Source: Pseudomonadota bacterium
GTDB taxonomy: Bacteria; Desulfobacterota; Desulfovibrionia; Desulfovibrionales; Desulfovibrionaceae
Length of the DNA: 64,000 nucleotides
Reading direction: 5' to 3'
NCBI GenBank assembly: GCA_018816865.1
Contig: JAHIUW010000016.1
Span: 124,001 to 188,000, forward strand
Shown: positions 7,211-14,846 of the stretch, one piece after another
Position numbering within the stretch: position 1 is the first letter of the stretch
How the letters are laid out: each line of letters starts with the position of its first letter
Notes under the pieces: model-generated
The model's database searches: none
What the model saw: only the letters and a program-made list of their open reading frames with translations
What the model was told of the DNA's origin: nothing
Program-made: the position numbers and the translations under genes

Positions 7211-8641
7211 ATGCCAAACACGATCCAGCACTATCAGTACAAGAAGATTGAGGAACATGTCCTGAACCTCGTGGAGTCGGGGGTCCTGCAACCAGGTCAG
7301 CGTCTGCCCTCGCTCAGGAAGATGGCCACCAGCACCAGGGTCAGCGTACCCACCGTGGCCCAGGCCTATGCGGAGCTGGAAAGCCGAGGCTTGCTTGAAT
7401 CACGCGAGCGATCGGGTTTCTATGTCAGCCTGGACTACAAACGTCTGCCCGCCCCCAGCCTGTGCCCCAGGGCCAAGCCCGGACAGATGGACATGAGTCG
7501 CCCAGCCCTGTTGGAGGCGGCACTCAAATCCTGCCACAGCAACGTCTGCGACCCCATGAACCGCTACTACCCGGACCAGTCCCTGCTGGCGGGGCACTGT
7601 CTGGGCAAGATCCTACGTTCCGTGATCCTGGAGAACCCCGTTCGGGCGGCGTCCAACGTCCCCCCCCAGGGTTTTATCGAGTTGCGCAAGCAGATCGCCC
7701 TGCGCTGCATGAACGCCGATCTGGCCGTGTCGCCGGATGAGGTCGTGGTGACCCCGGGCACCATGAGCGGCATCGCCGCCCTGCTGGCCTGCATCACCCG
7801 CCCGGGAGACGCGGTGCTCATCCAGTCCCCGGCTTTCATCCTCTATTTGCGGGTCATTGAGACCCTGGGCCTGCGCGCCATCGAGATCCCCTCGTGTCCA
7901 CAGAACGGCATCCCCGTGCAGCACGTAGCCGACGCCATCCGCGACTTCGACGTCAAGGCCTGCCTGCTGATCCCCAATTTTCACATGGACGGCAGCCTGA
8001 CCCCGGACGAGGCCAAACGGCGCATCGTGAAGATGCTGACTGACAAGAACATCCCCCTGCTGGAGGACGACGTTTACGGCGAGTTGTATTTCGGCCAGGA
8101 ACGGCCCAGTCTGTTCAAGACCTTCGACACCACTGGCCTGGTGGCCACGGCCTCGTCCCTGACCCGGACCATCGCCCCGGGCTACCGCCTGGGCTGGCTG
8201 CTGCCCGGGCGCTTCAAGGACCAGGTCCTGGCCTACATGGCCATGACGGACTCCCGCCCTGCCACCCCGATCCAGCTTGCCCTGGCCGAATTCCTGCGCA
8301 AGGGGGAGTTCGAGAAGCACATGAAGGGCCTGCGCGCAGCCATGGCGTTGTCCATGGCCCGCATGCAGTGCGAAGTCGGGCGACGCTTCCCCGAGGGCAC
8401 CCAGGTCTCGCGGCCCCAAGGAGGCTTCTACCTCTGGGTCCAGATGCCCAGCCAGGTGGACTCCAAGGATGTCTTCCTGCGGGCCAGGGACAAAGGTGTG
8501 GTGATCTTTCCCGGAAGCCTGCTGTCCTTTTCCGACACCTTCAAAAACTGCATCCGCATCAACTGCCGTGGGGTCTGGAACGACAAGATCCGCGAAGCCC
8601 TGGGGGTTCTGGGCGGCATCGTCACGGAGCTGGCTGGATAG
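7211..8641 (+). CDS. MocR/PdxR-type regulator: GntR wHTH fused to an aminotransferase-like domain lacking the PLP lysine
   Basis: 476 aa. Residues 1-75 form a GntR-type winged helix (QRLPSLRKMATSTRVSVPTVAQAYAELESRGLLESRERSGFYV). Residues from about 110 form a fold-type I aminotransferase domain, with the conserved NP-type and DDVYGELYF regions. In this family the PLP Schiff-base lysine lies in S-x-x-K-T-x-A-P-G. Here the motif reads S-L-T-R-T-I-A-P-G, with Arg at residue 319 (codon CGG at 8165-8167). The rest of the motif, including the following R-L-G-W, is intact. The protein may therefore bind another ligand, or PLP without an aldimine. The start ATG has a weak upstream ribosome site. Targets are unknown; adjacent genes are candidates. 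Confidence 0.88.
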   Translation: MPNTIQHYQYKKIEEHVLNLVESGVLQPGQRLPSLRKMATSTRVSVPTVAQAYAELESRGLLESRERSGFYVSLDYKRLPAPSLCPRAKPGQMDMSRPALLEAALKSCHSNVCDPMNRYYPDQSLLAGHCLGKILRSVILENPVRAASNVPPQGFIELRKQIALRCMNADLAVSPDEVVVTPGTMSGIAALLACITRPGDAVLIQSPAFILYLRVIETLGLRAIEIPSCPQNGIPVQHVADAIRDFDVKACLLIPNFHMDGSLTPDEAKRRIVKMLTDKNIPLLEDDVYGELYFGQERPSLFKTFDTTGLVATASSLTRTIAPGYRLGWLLPGRFKDQVLAYMAMTDSRPATPIQLALAEFLRKGEFEKHMKGLRAAMALSMARMQCEVGRRFPEGTQVSRPQGGFYLWVQMPSQVDSKDVFLRARDKGVVIFPGSLLSFSDTFKNCIRINCRGVWNDKIREALGVLGGIVTELAG

Positions 8642-8732
8642 GGGGCACAAGGCACAACTCCCGAAGAAGGCGGCTCCGGGGCGGTCTTTCAACGGTGGGC
8701 AGACCTGGGCTGACGGTTCCAACCCTTTTACA

Positions 8733-8955
8733 GGCCATTCAAAAATAGTCAGATGCGAGGCGCAAGAAAAGTTCAAGCTCGCCGACCTGTTCGCCGTTAG
8801 GCGCGTCCTCGAGACTTACGGATACAGAGAGCAGAGCTGTATCCGCACGCCAGCGTTTGAACTGATTGCAGCACACCTAAGGCGTAAGTTCTTTGTAAGC
8901 TCGCGAACTCGCTAACAAGTCACTCAACAAAGCAGATGGTTGTTTAGGGGCGGCC
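8733..8955 (+). repeat. Interspersed palindromic repeat, copy A (long form)
   Basis: Fills the spacer between the convergent MocR-type and cyclodeaminase genes. The outer arms pair (GGCC...CAGATGC with GCAGATGG...GGCC). The inner arms AGTTCAAGC and GTTTGAACT pair. It contains both optional modules: the 'CGACCTGTTCGCCGTTAGGC...TACGGATACAGAGAGCAG' block and the 'ACACCTAAGGCGTAAG...CTAACAAGTCACT' block. No ORF of its own. Confidence 0.8.
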
Positions 8956-8965
8956 TCGAGGGCGA

Positions 8966-9892
8966 TCAGCGCCCCAGGGCCAGACGCCCGGCCGCCAGAT
9001 CGAACAGTGCGTGGCCCACGGACTTGAAGAGCACCGGTCTGTTGCCCGTCTGGCCCTGGGCCGGCCCATCACTGCCAAGGCCTGCGTTCAGGACATCACC
9101 CAGCAGCAGCACGCCATCCCAATCCACATCGGCCTGAATCAGGTCGCCCGCCTCGTGCCGGGTGTCCACGGTATCCACCACCACACGACAGGCGCGGACC
9201 AGCCGGGCGGGAATCTCCGCCGCCTGCGGCGTGAAGGCCCCCACGGCCGCGATGAAAGTCCCCGGAGTAACGTCCTCCGACAGCACCGGGGTATTGCTGG
9301 TGGTGGCCGTGACCACCAGCGAACAATCTCGCAGCACCGCTGCGGCAGAAGTCGCCACCGTGGCCTCGATGCCCAGAGTCCGGGCAAACTCGGCCAGGGC
9401 CACAGCGCTCTGCTCCGAACGCGCACAGCAAAAGACCCGATGAATACCGAGCCCATGGGCAAAGGCCTCCAGATGGGCCCGGGCCTGGACCCCAGCCCCC
9501 ACCACCAGCAGCGGACCCTCCTCGTGCGGGGCCAGGGTCTGCGCCGCCAGCAGAGACAAGGCCGCCGTGCGCCGCGAGGTCACGGTGGGACCGTCGAGGA
9601 TGCCCAGGCGCTCGCCGCTTGCGGCATCCATGACCACCATTTCGCCCTGGATGAGCGGCAAGCCCCGCGCCGGATTGCCCGGATGCACTGTCACCAGCTT
9701 GGTCACGGCAACGGCCTCGTCCGCGGCGGGCATCACCAACAGGACCCCGCCCCCGGGCAAGGGGCTGTGGATGCGCGCAGGGGCCGTCAGTTCGCCGCGC
9801 GCCATGCGGCGCAAAACACCAGCCAGGGCCTCGGCCAGTTCGGGATACGGCAACAGCTTCGCTGTCTCGGCAGCGGAATAGGTCCTCATCAT
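8966..9892 (-). CDS. Ornithine cyclodeaminase / mu-crystallin family protein
   Basis: 308 aa. The family contains NAD(P)-dependent ornithine cyclodeaminases, alanine dehydrogenases and ketimine reductases. Visible are the N-terminal substrate region (KLVTVHPGNPARGLPLIQGEMVVMDAASG), the family signature near DGPTVTSRRTAALSLLAA, and the Rossmann loop VVGAGVQARAHLEAF. A late TPGTFIAAVGAFTPQAAEIP segment is typical. Two adjacent ATGs (9892 and 9889) follow GGAGAG; the second has better spacing. The exact substrate cannot be read from the sequence. A repeat copy abuts the 3' end and two further copies lie upstream. Confidence 0.85.
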   Translation of the reverse strand: MMRTYSAAETAKLLPYPELAEALAGVLRRMARGELTAPARIHSPLPGGGVLLVMPAADEAVAVTKLVTVHPGNPARGLPLIQGEMVVMDAASGERLGILDGPTVTSRRTAALSLLAAQTLAPHEEGPLLVVGAGVQARAHLEAFAHGLGIHRVFCCARSEQSAVALAEFARTLGIEATVATSAAAVLRDCSLVVTATTSNTPVLSEDVTPGTFIAAVGAFTPQAAEIPARLVRACRVVVDTVDTRHEAGDLIQADVDWDGVLLLGDVLNAGLGSDGPAQGQTGNRPVLFKSVGHALFDLAAGRLALGR

Positions 9893-9981
9893 CTCTCCAA
9901 CGGTCAGATGGCGCTTAAAGAATCAGTTGAGGTGAAGGTTGTGGAGGGAATATTGATCAACTTCCACAGATGCAGGACACT

Positions 9982-10163
9982 CTTTCCAAGGGCGGCGCAG
10001 CGGTAGCTGGATGCAAGGCGCAAGAAAAATCGAAGCTCGACGCGTATATTGACATACGCGAGAGTTTGACTTTTTAGCGGCACACCTAAGGTGTAAGTTC
10101 CTTGTAAACTCGCGGACTCGCTAACAAGTCACTTAACAAAGCAAACAGCCGTTGAAGGAAAGC
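9982..10163 (+). repeat. Interspersed palindromic repeat, copy B
   Basis: Inner arms AAAAATCGAAGCTC and GAGAGTTTGACTTTTT are complementary around a small GCGTAT/ATACGC hairpin. It carries the 'ACACCTAAGGTGTAAG...CTAACAAGTCACTTAACAAAGC' module and lacks the long insert seen in copy A. The outer arms are less well matched than in copy C, so its left boundary is approximate. The 403-bp gap between the cyclodeaminase and CBS genes consists mainly of copies B and C. Confidence 0.72.
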
Positions 10164-10173
10164 ACCACGAGGC

Positions 10174-10294
10174 AAGGCGTTCATCAATGGTCGAATGCGA
10201 GGCGCAAGGAAAATGCAAGACCAAAGTGTATCTTAATACATGAGGGTTTGCATTTTCAGCAGCAACGAAGCAGACGGCCATTGAGGGACGCCTT
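10174..10294 (+). repeat. Interspersed palindromic repeat, copy C (short form)
   Basis: Compact copy, about 121 bp, directly following copy B and ending 1 bp before the CBS gene stop codon. The 25-nt outer arms pair almost fully (AAGGCGTTCATCAATGG with the complement of CCATTGAGGGACGCCTT). The inner arms GAAAATGCAAGACC and GGGTTTGCATTTTC pair as well. Neither optional module is present. Confidence 0.8.
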
Positions 10295-10295
10295 G

Positions 10296-10784
10296 CTAGC
10301 TGAGCTGGGCCAATACGTCCCGACTCACTTCCTTGAAAATATCACTCTTGAAGACCACGCCCAGGACTTGGTCGCCCTCGCGCACCAGGGCCCAGCCGCG
10401 GCGGTGCTTCAGAAACGATTCCACGACCAGCACCAGGGGATCGTTAGGCAGCACGGCGGGCGCATTCTCCTCCAGCAGGTCGTCGATGCCCTTGTCCGCG
10501 CAGGCCTTGCAGGCGCGGGTGAAGGCCCTGTCCCAGTCTCCGTCGCCGTACTTCAGGAGCATGTCCTCGCTGAACACGGACTGCTCCAGCTTGCGCATCA
10601 CGTTCCACATGGTGATCACGCCCTTGAACTTGCCGGCCGCATCGAAAACCACGGCGAGATGGTTGTCCGCGTCGTCGGCGACGGCGTCCTTGAGCTTATG
10701 GATCAGATCCACAAGGCCGGAGCCTTCCTGCACGCGGGTATAGTCGTCGCGCATGATATCCCAGGCACGCTTGCGCATCAGCAT
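10296..10784 (-). CDS. CBS-domain-pair protein
   Basis: 162 aa from ATG 10784, which is preceded by AAGGAG at suitable spacing; upstream codons to 10829 lack this. Two CBS motifs form a Bateman module: the first opens RKRAWDIMRDDYTRVQEGSGLVDLIHKL and ends FKGVITMWNVMRKL, the second opens IDDLLEENAPAVLPNDPLVLVVESFLKH and ends VLGVVFKSDIFKEV. A cysteine-containing linker (RACKACADKG) joins them. CBS pairs usually bind adenine nucleotides. No effector domain is fused, so the partner is unknown. Confidence 0.85.
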   Translation of the reverse strand: MLMRKRAWDIMRDDYTRVQEGSGLVDLIHKLKDAVADDADNHLAVVFDAAGKFKGVITMWNVMRKLEQSVFSEDMLLKYGDGDWDRAFTRACKACADKGIDDLLEENAPAVLPNDPLVLVVESFLKHRRGWALVREGDQVLGVVFKSDIFKEVSRDVLAQLS

Positions 10785-10998
10785 CAGGCATTCTCCTTTC
10801 TTTCTCGGCGACCGCTGCCGCCCATGCAACTATCCACAATTGTTTTGTATTTCATGTTCCGCCAGAGCGCAACACCCGCCAATCCTGCCCCGGCCCTTGC
10901 GCACCCCGTGGGATTTGCCTACATTCATGTGCTGGGGTTTCATCGCCGCCCCCTGAAACCTGGCGACCACACCGACAAATCATTAACTGGAGCATAGC

Positions 10999-11523
10999 AT
11001 GCAACCCTTGCAAGGCAAGCGCATCCTGATGTTTGTGGACGATATCTTCGAGGATCTGGAACTGCTGTATCCCCAGTTGCGGCTCATCGAGGCCGGGGCC
11101 GAGGTCGTGGTGGCCGGTCTGGAAAAGGGCCGCACCTACAAAGGCAAACACGGCTACCCCTTCACCTCGGACGCCTCCTTGGACGAGGTCCGAGCCGCCG
11201 ACTTCGACGCCCTAGTCGTGCCCGGGGGCTTCGCGCCGGACAAGCTGCGGCGTTATGACTCCGTGAAGAACCTGACGCGCGAGATCTTCGAGGCGGGCAA
11301 GCCCGTAGCGCATATCTGCCACGGGGGCTGGATTCCCATCTCGGCGAACATCATGCGCAACTACCGCTGCACCTCCACCCCCGGCATCAAGGACGACCTC
11401 GTCAACGCGGGCGCCACCTGGGTGAACGAGGAAGTGGTGGTGGACCGCACCATGATCTCCAGCCGCAAACCCGACGATCTCCCGGCCTTTTGCCGGGCCA
11501 TCATCCAGATGCTGACCGACTAG
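10999..11523 (+). CDS. DJ-1/PfpI family protein
   Basis: 174 aa, single domain. The nucleophile elbow reads HICHGGW, with the reactive cysteine followed by histidine as in PfpI/YhbO-type proteins, and an acidic residue in FVDDIFEDLELLYP near the N terminus could complete the site. Family members include intracellular proteases and glyoxal-handling or deglycase-like enzymes; which applies here is not decidable. The gene ends about 57 bp before the ArsS-like gene on the same strand, so the two may be co-transcribed. Confidence 0.88.
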   Translation: MQPLQGKRILMFVDDIFEDLELLYPQLRLIEAGAEVVVAGLEKGRTYKGKHGYPFTSDASLDEVRAADFDALVVPGGFAPDKLRRYDSVKNLTREIFEAGKPVAHICHGGWIPISANIMRNYRCTSTPGIKDDLVNAGATWVNEEVVVDRTMISSRKPDDLPAFCRAIIQMLTD

Positions 11524-11580
11524 TCATCACCAAACCTCTTGCCCCCCGCCGGGGCAGACCGATCATGGAGAACAAACGCA

Positions 11581-12522
11581 GTGAACGCCTTTGACAGCAA
11601 GCTCGACGGAGTGCTCCAGGCCGAAAAGGTCGACATCCTCCAGGTCAACGTGGGCCTGACGTGCAACCAGGCCTGCACCCACTGCCACCTGGAATGCTCG
11701 CCCGAGCGCACCGAGTGCATGAGTTGGGACACCATGGAAAAGATCATCCGTGTGGCCTGCACCCTGCGCCCCAGCCTGATGGACATCACCGGCGGGGCAC
11801 CCGAGCTGAACCCCAACCTGAAGCGCTTTGTCGCCGCCATGCTGGAGCAGGAGCTGCCCGTGCAGGTCCGCACCAACCTGACGGTCATGACCGAGGACTG
11901 CTGCACCAGCATGCCCCGTTTCTTCGCGGACAACGCGGTCAAGCTGGTGGCCTCACTACCCTGCTATCTGGACGAGAACGTCTGCAAGATGCGCGGCTCT
12001 GGCAGCTTCGAGAAGAGCCTCACCGTGTTCCGGGAACTGAACGCGCTGGGCTATGGCAGCAAGGGCGGGCCGATCATCGACCTGGTGTTCAACCATCCGC
12101 TGGGCCCCTATCTGCCGCCCGACCAGTGCGCCCTGGAGGCCGACTACAAGCGCGAGCTGCAGGACCGCTACGGTGTGGTCTTCAACCGCCTGCTGACCAT
12201 CACCAACATCCCCATCGGGCGCTACATGCAGGAGCTCAAGCGCCAGGGCAAGGACCAGGAATACATGGAGTTGCTTGTCAAATCCTTCAACCTGGACACC
12301 GTGCCGGGGCTGATGTGCCGCCACCAGGTCAACATCGGCTGGGACGGAATGCTCTATGACTGCGACTTCAACCAGGCCCTGAACCTGCCCATCAAGGACG
12401 GTCCGGCCACCATCGACGACTTCGACGCCTGGGACCTAGCCCTGCGCAATATCGCCACCGGTCAGCACTGCTTCGGCTGCACCGCCGGAGCTGGCTCGTC
12501 CTGCGGCGGCGCGCTGGCGTAG
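11581..12522 (+). CDS. arsS: ArsS-like radical SAM/Cys-rich domain protein
   Basis: About 313 aa from GTG 11581, which has GGAG about 12 nt upstream; a TTG at 11539 in the same frame is an alternative. The radical SAM cluster motif is CNQACTHC. The C-terminal Cys-rich domain contains MCRHQVNIGWDGMLYDCDFNQALNLP and ends HCFGCTAGAGSSCGGALA. This architecture is that of the ArsS family, linked to arsenosugar synthesis and sometimes carrying selenocysteine in the final SCGG position; here that codon is an ordinary cysteine. No arsM or ars operon is visible, so the arsenic role is inferred from family only. Confidence 0.85.
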   Translation: MNAFDSKLDGVLQAEKVDILQVNVGLTCNQACTHCHLECSPERTECMSWDTMEKIIRVACTLRPSLMDITGGAPELNPNLKRFVAAMLEQELPVQVRTNLTVMTEDCCTSMPRFFADNAVKLVASLPCYLDENVCKMRGSGSFEKSLTVFRELNALGYGSKGGPIIDLVFNHPLGPYLPPDQCALEADYKRELQDRYGVVFNRLLTITNIPIGRYMQELKRQGKDQEYMELLVKSFNLDTVPGLMCRHQVNIGWDGMLYDCDFNQALNLPIKDGPATIDDFDAWDLALRNIATGQHCFGCTAGAGSSCGGALA

Positions 12523-12565
12523 AAGAAAACGGAGACGATGGAGAGGAAGAAGAGTGAAAGACATT

Positions 12566-12605
12566 TTCGGGGAGGGGGCGTTTTAAAAAACGCCCCCTCC
12601 CCGAA
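12566..12605. repeat. 19-bp perfect hairpin after arsS
   Basis: TTCGGGGAGGGGGCGTTTT and its exact complement are separated by only AA. No T-tract follows on either strand beyond the internal TTTT/AAAA, so it is not a standard terminator. It could block 3' exonucleases or attenuate read-through. Confidence 0.7.
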
Positions 12606-12630
12606 CCCCTCCCCCCAAAACTTTTCCATC

Positions 12631-12660
12631 GCCCCGACCGCATGCGGCCGGGGCTTATTT
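12631..12660 (+). terminator. Rho-independent terminator downstream of arsS
   Basis: GCCCCGACCGCA pairs with TGCGGCCGGGGC with one mismatch, followed by TTATTT. From here to thiM (13116) the sequence is mainly repeat copies D and E. Confidence 0.7.
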
Positions 12661-12723
12661 GTGTCCAAAGATCAAGGCCATTGCGCCGGGCACACCACCC
12701 CCACCCAAGCCCATAGCTCCCCC

Positions 12724-12902
12724 CCAGGGCGTTCAGAGTGGTGTGGTGGCGAGGCACGAGGATGAACCGGGACCGAGTACTATCCCACATAGGCGAGGAT
12801 CCGGTTCATCCGAAGGACACCTAAGGCGTACGGTCTTGTATGGCTCGAAGACTCGCCAACAATTCACGTAACAAAGCCAACGTGCCGCTATGGGCGGCCT
12901 GG
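12724..12902 (+). repeat. Interspersed palindromic repeat, copy D
   Basis: Inner arms GGATGAACCGG and CCGGTTCATCC are exact complements around a loop beginning GACCGAGTACTATCC. The outer arms CCAGGGCGTTCAGAGTGG and CCGCTATGGGCGGCCTGG pair imperfectly. It contains the 'ACACCTAAGGCGTACGG...AACAAAGCC' module, diverged from copies A and B. It is the left member of a tandem pair with copy E. Confidence 0.75.
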
Positions 12903-12904
12903 AC

Positions 12905-13030
12905 CCAGGCCGTTCAGAGTGGTGCGAGAGCAAGGCGCAAAGGGGCATCGGGACCGAGTACTATCCAACATAGGCGAGGATCCGATGCCCCTGAAGCAAC
13001 GCCGCAATCGTGCCGCTCTGGACGGCCTGG
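12905..13030 (+). repeat. Interspersed palindromic repeat, copy E
   Basis: Shares with copy D the nearly identical loop GGACCGAGTACTATCC[A/C]ACATAGG but has different inner arms, AGGGGCATCGG and CCGATGCCCCT, again exact complements. Outer arms CCAGGCCGTTCAGAGTGG and CCGCTCTGGACGGCCTGG pair with two mismatches. The ACACCTAAGG module is absent. Confidence 0.8.
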
Positions 13031-13115
13031 ACGCCCTGGGCCCTTGCAATCGGAACCCTTTTGGGTATGACATATTAAATCAATCGATGATTTCTGAACC
13101 CAACGCGAGGCAGCC

Positions 13116-13967
13116 ATGACCGACATCAACACCGTTTTCGAGAATCTGGAGAAGGTCCGGGCCACCACGCCGCTGGTGCACAACATCACCAATTTCGTGG
13201 CAATGAACAGCTCGGCCAACGCCCTGCTCGCCCTGGGAGCCTCACCCATCATGGCCCACGCCCCCGAGGAGATTGACGACCTGATCGCCATCGTGGGCGG
13301 GCTGGTCATCAACATCGGCACCCTGAACGGCCCCTGGATCAAGAGCATGCTCCTGGCCGGGCGCGCGGCCTATGAGCGCGGCATCCCCGTGATCCTCGAT
13401 CCCGTGGGCGCGGGCGCGACCAAGCTGCGCACCGACACCTCGGTGCGCATCCTGAACGAATGCGCCCCGACCATCATCCGGGGCAACGCCTCCGAGATCC
13501 TGACCCTGGCCGCCGCCACCGGCGCCGCCGACAAGCAGCGCGTGGCCGCAGCCCTGGCAGCCGCAGGCGGTTCGACCCGAGGAGTGGACAGCTCACATTC
13601 CGGCCTGGGCATCGCCGACGTGGCCAGCGATCTGGCCAGCCAATACGACTGCACCGTGGTCCTCAGCGGTCCCACGGACACAGTCACCGACGGCGACAAC
13701 CTGATCACCGTCACAGGCGGCCACGAACTGATGTCCAAGGTCACGGGCATGGGTTGCACGGCCTCGGCCCTGTGCTGCGCCTTCTCCGTGGCCGTGGACG
13801 ACCCCTTCGAGGCCGCCGTCTCGGCCATGGCCGTGATGAGCGCCGCCGGAGCCGTTGCCGCCGCCAAGTCCCAAGGCCCTGGAACCCTGCAACTGCATTT
13901 CTACGACGCCCTGTATACCCTGACCCGGGAGCAAATCGAGCAGGCCATCCAGTTGGAAAACCTGTGA
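13116..13967 (+). CDS. thiM: Hydroxyethylthiazole kinase ThiM
   Basis: 283 aa ribokinase-fold enzyme that phosphorylates the thiazole alcohol in thiamine salvage. Recognisable segments are TPLVHNITNFVAMNSSANALLALGASPIMAHAPEE at the N terminus, PVILDPVGAGATKLRT, and the C-terminal TGMGCTASALCCAF catalytic region, where the family has a GxGC motif. The start ATG follows GAGGCAG. Its stop overlaps the start of thiE by 4 nt. No thiD is visible, and no THI-box/TPP riboswitch is seen in the leader. Confidence 0.95.
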   Translation: MTDINTVFENLEKVRATTPLVHNITNFVAMNSSANALLALGASPIMAHAPEEIDDLIAIVGGLVINIGTLNGPWIKSMLLAGRAAYERGIPVILDPVGAGATKLRTDTSVRILNECAPTIIRGNASEILTLAAATGAADKQRVAAALAAAGGSTRGVDSSHSGLGIADVASDLASQYDCTVVLSGPTDTVTDGDNLITVTGGHELMSKVTGMGCTASALCCAFSVAVDDPFEAAVSAMAVMSAAGAVAAAKSQGPGTLQLHFYDALYTLTREQIEQAIQLENL

Positions 13968-14605
13968 GCCGATTCGACGTTGATTATTCGCTCTACCTGG
14001 TCACGGACTCCACCCTGTGCGGATCACGCGGCGTGCCCGAAACCGCCCGCCTGGCCGTGGCCGGGGGTGCGACCGTGGTCCAGGTGCGCGAAAAATCGGC
14101 CTCGACTCCCGAATTCATCGCCCTGGCCAAGGCCGTCAAGACCGCCATCGCCGGGACCCGGGCCAGGCTGATCATCAACGACAACCTGGACGTGGCCCTG
14201 GCCGTGGAAGCCGATGGAGTGCACATCGGCCAGAGCGACACCCCCTATCCCGAGGCCCGGCGCATCATGGGCCCCGAGGCCATCATCGGCCTGTCCGTTG
14301 AGACCATGGACCAGATCGCCCAGGCCTCGGCCTGGGACGTAGACTACCTGGGCGTAAGCCCGGTCTTCGAGACCCCCACCAAGACGGACACGGCCCCGGC
14401 CTGGGGCCTGGACGGACTGCGGCGTTTGCGGAGCGCCACGCCCGTTGCACTGGTGGGTATCGGCGGCATCGGACCACTCAACGCCGCCGACGTCATCCGC
14501 GCCGGGGCCGATGGGGTGGCCGTGGTCTCCGCCATCTGTGCCACCCCGGACCCCGAAGCCGCCGCCCGCAGCCTGTTCGCCCAAGTCCGCTCTGCGCGGA
14601 TCTGA
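13964..14605 (+). CDS. thiE: Thiamine-phosphate synthase ThiE
   Basis: 213 aa TIM-barrel enzyme that joins hydroxymethylpyrimidine pyrophosphate to thiazole phosphate. The start is GTG at 13964, overlapping the thiM stop (GTGA), giving VSRFDVDYSLYLVTD. Family motifs are VVQVREK, LIINDNLDVALAVEADGVHIGQSD, GLSVET, DYLGVSPVFETPTKTDTAPAWGL and ALVGIGGI. Length is typical. The coupled thiM-thiE pair covers salvage of thiazole and condensation. Confidence 0.95.
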   Translation: MSRFDVDYSLYLVTDSTLCGSRGVPETARLAVAGGATVVQVREKSASTPEFIALAKAVKTAIAGTRARLIINDNLDVALAVEADGVHIGQSDTPYPEARRIMGPEAIIGLSVETMDQIAQASAWDVDYLGVSPVFETPTKTDTAPAWGLDGLRRLRSATPVALVGIGGIGPLNAADVIRAGADGVAVVSAICATPDPEAAARSLFAQVRSARI

Positions 14606-14659
14606 GCCGTTTGATCACCAATAGTGGAACCTCAACAACGATATTTCATATTCGTCAAA

Positions 14660-14831
14660 GGCTGCTCAATAAGGGTCGAGTGCTAGAAGCCAGGAAAAAT
14701 TGAAATCGACAGCTCATAGCCGTTGGGCGAATTTTCGAGCCTTACGGATATGGAGAGCAGCGCTGTATTAATCATACGCGAGATTTCGATTTTCCCGCAG
14801 CGACAACGCAATCGGCCGTTTGTCAGCAGCC
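14660..14831 (+). repeat. Interspersed palindromic repeat, copy F
   Basis: Inner arms GGAAAAATTGAAATCG and CGAGATTTCGATTTTCC pair. It carries the long insert 'CATAGCCGTTGGGCG...TTACGGATATGGAGAGCAG' but not the ACACCTAAGG module. Outer arms GGCTGCTCAATAAGG and the complement of CCGTTTGTCAGCAGCC pair. The copy ends within 10 bp of the ribosome-binding site of the downstream aminotransferase gene. Confidence 0.8.
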
Positions 14832-14846
14832 GCTGAAGGAGAAAAC

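Noticed and set aside
8733-8955. Short open frame reading TYGYREQSCI across a repeat copy
   Set aside because: The same peptide-like string recurs where the repeat recurs and has no start or ribosome site; it is a by-product of the repeat sequence.
13031-13115. TPP riboswitch ahead of thiM
   Set aside because: The THI-box consensus (CTGAGA and the ACCTGATCTGG-type segment) is not present in the short leader after repeat E.
8733-14831. CRISPR array
   Set aside because: Repeats are long palindromes of variable length at irregular spacing in separate spacers, with no regular short repeat-spacer pattern and no cas genes.
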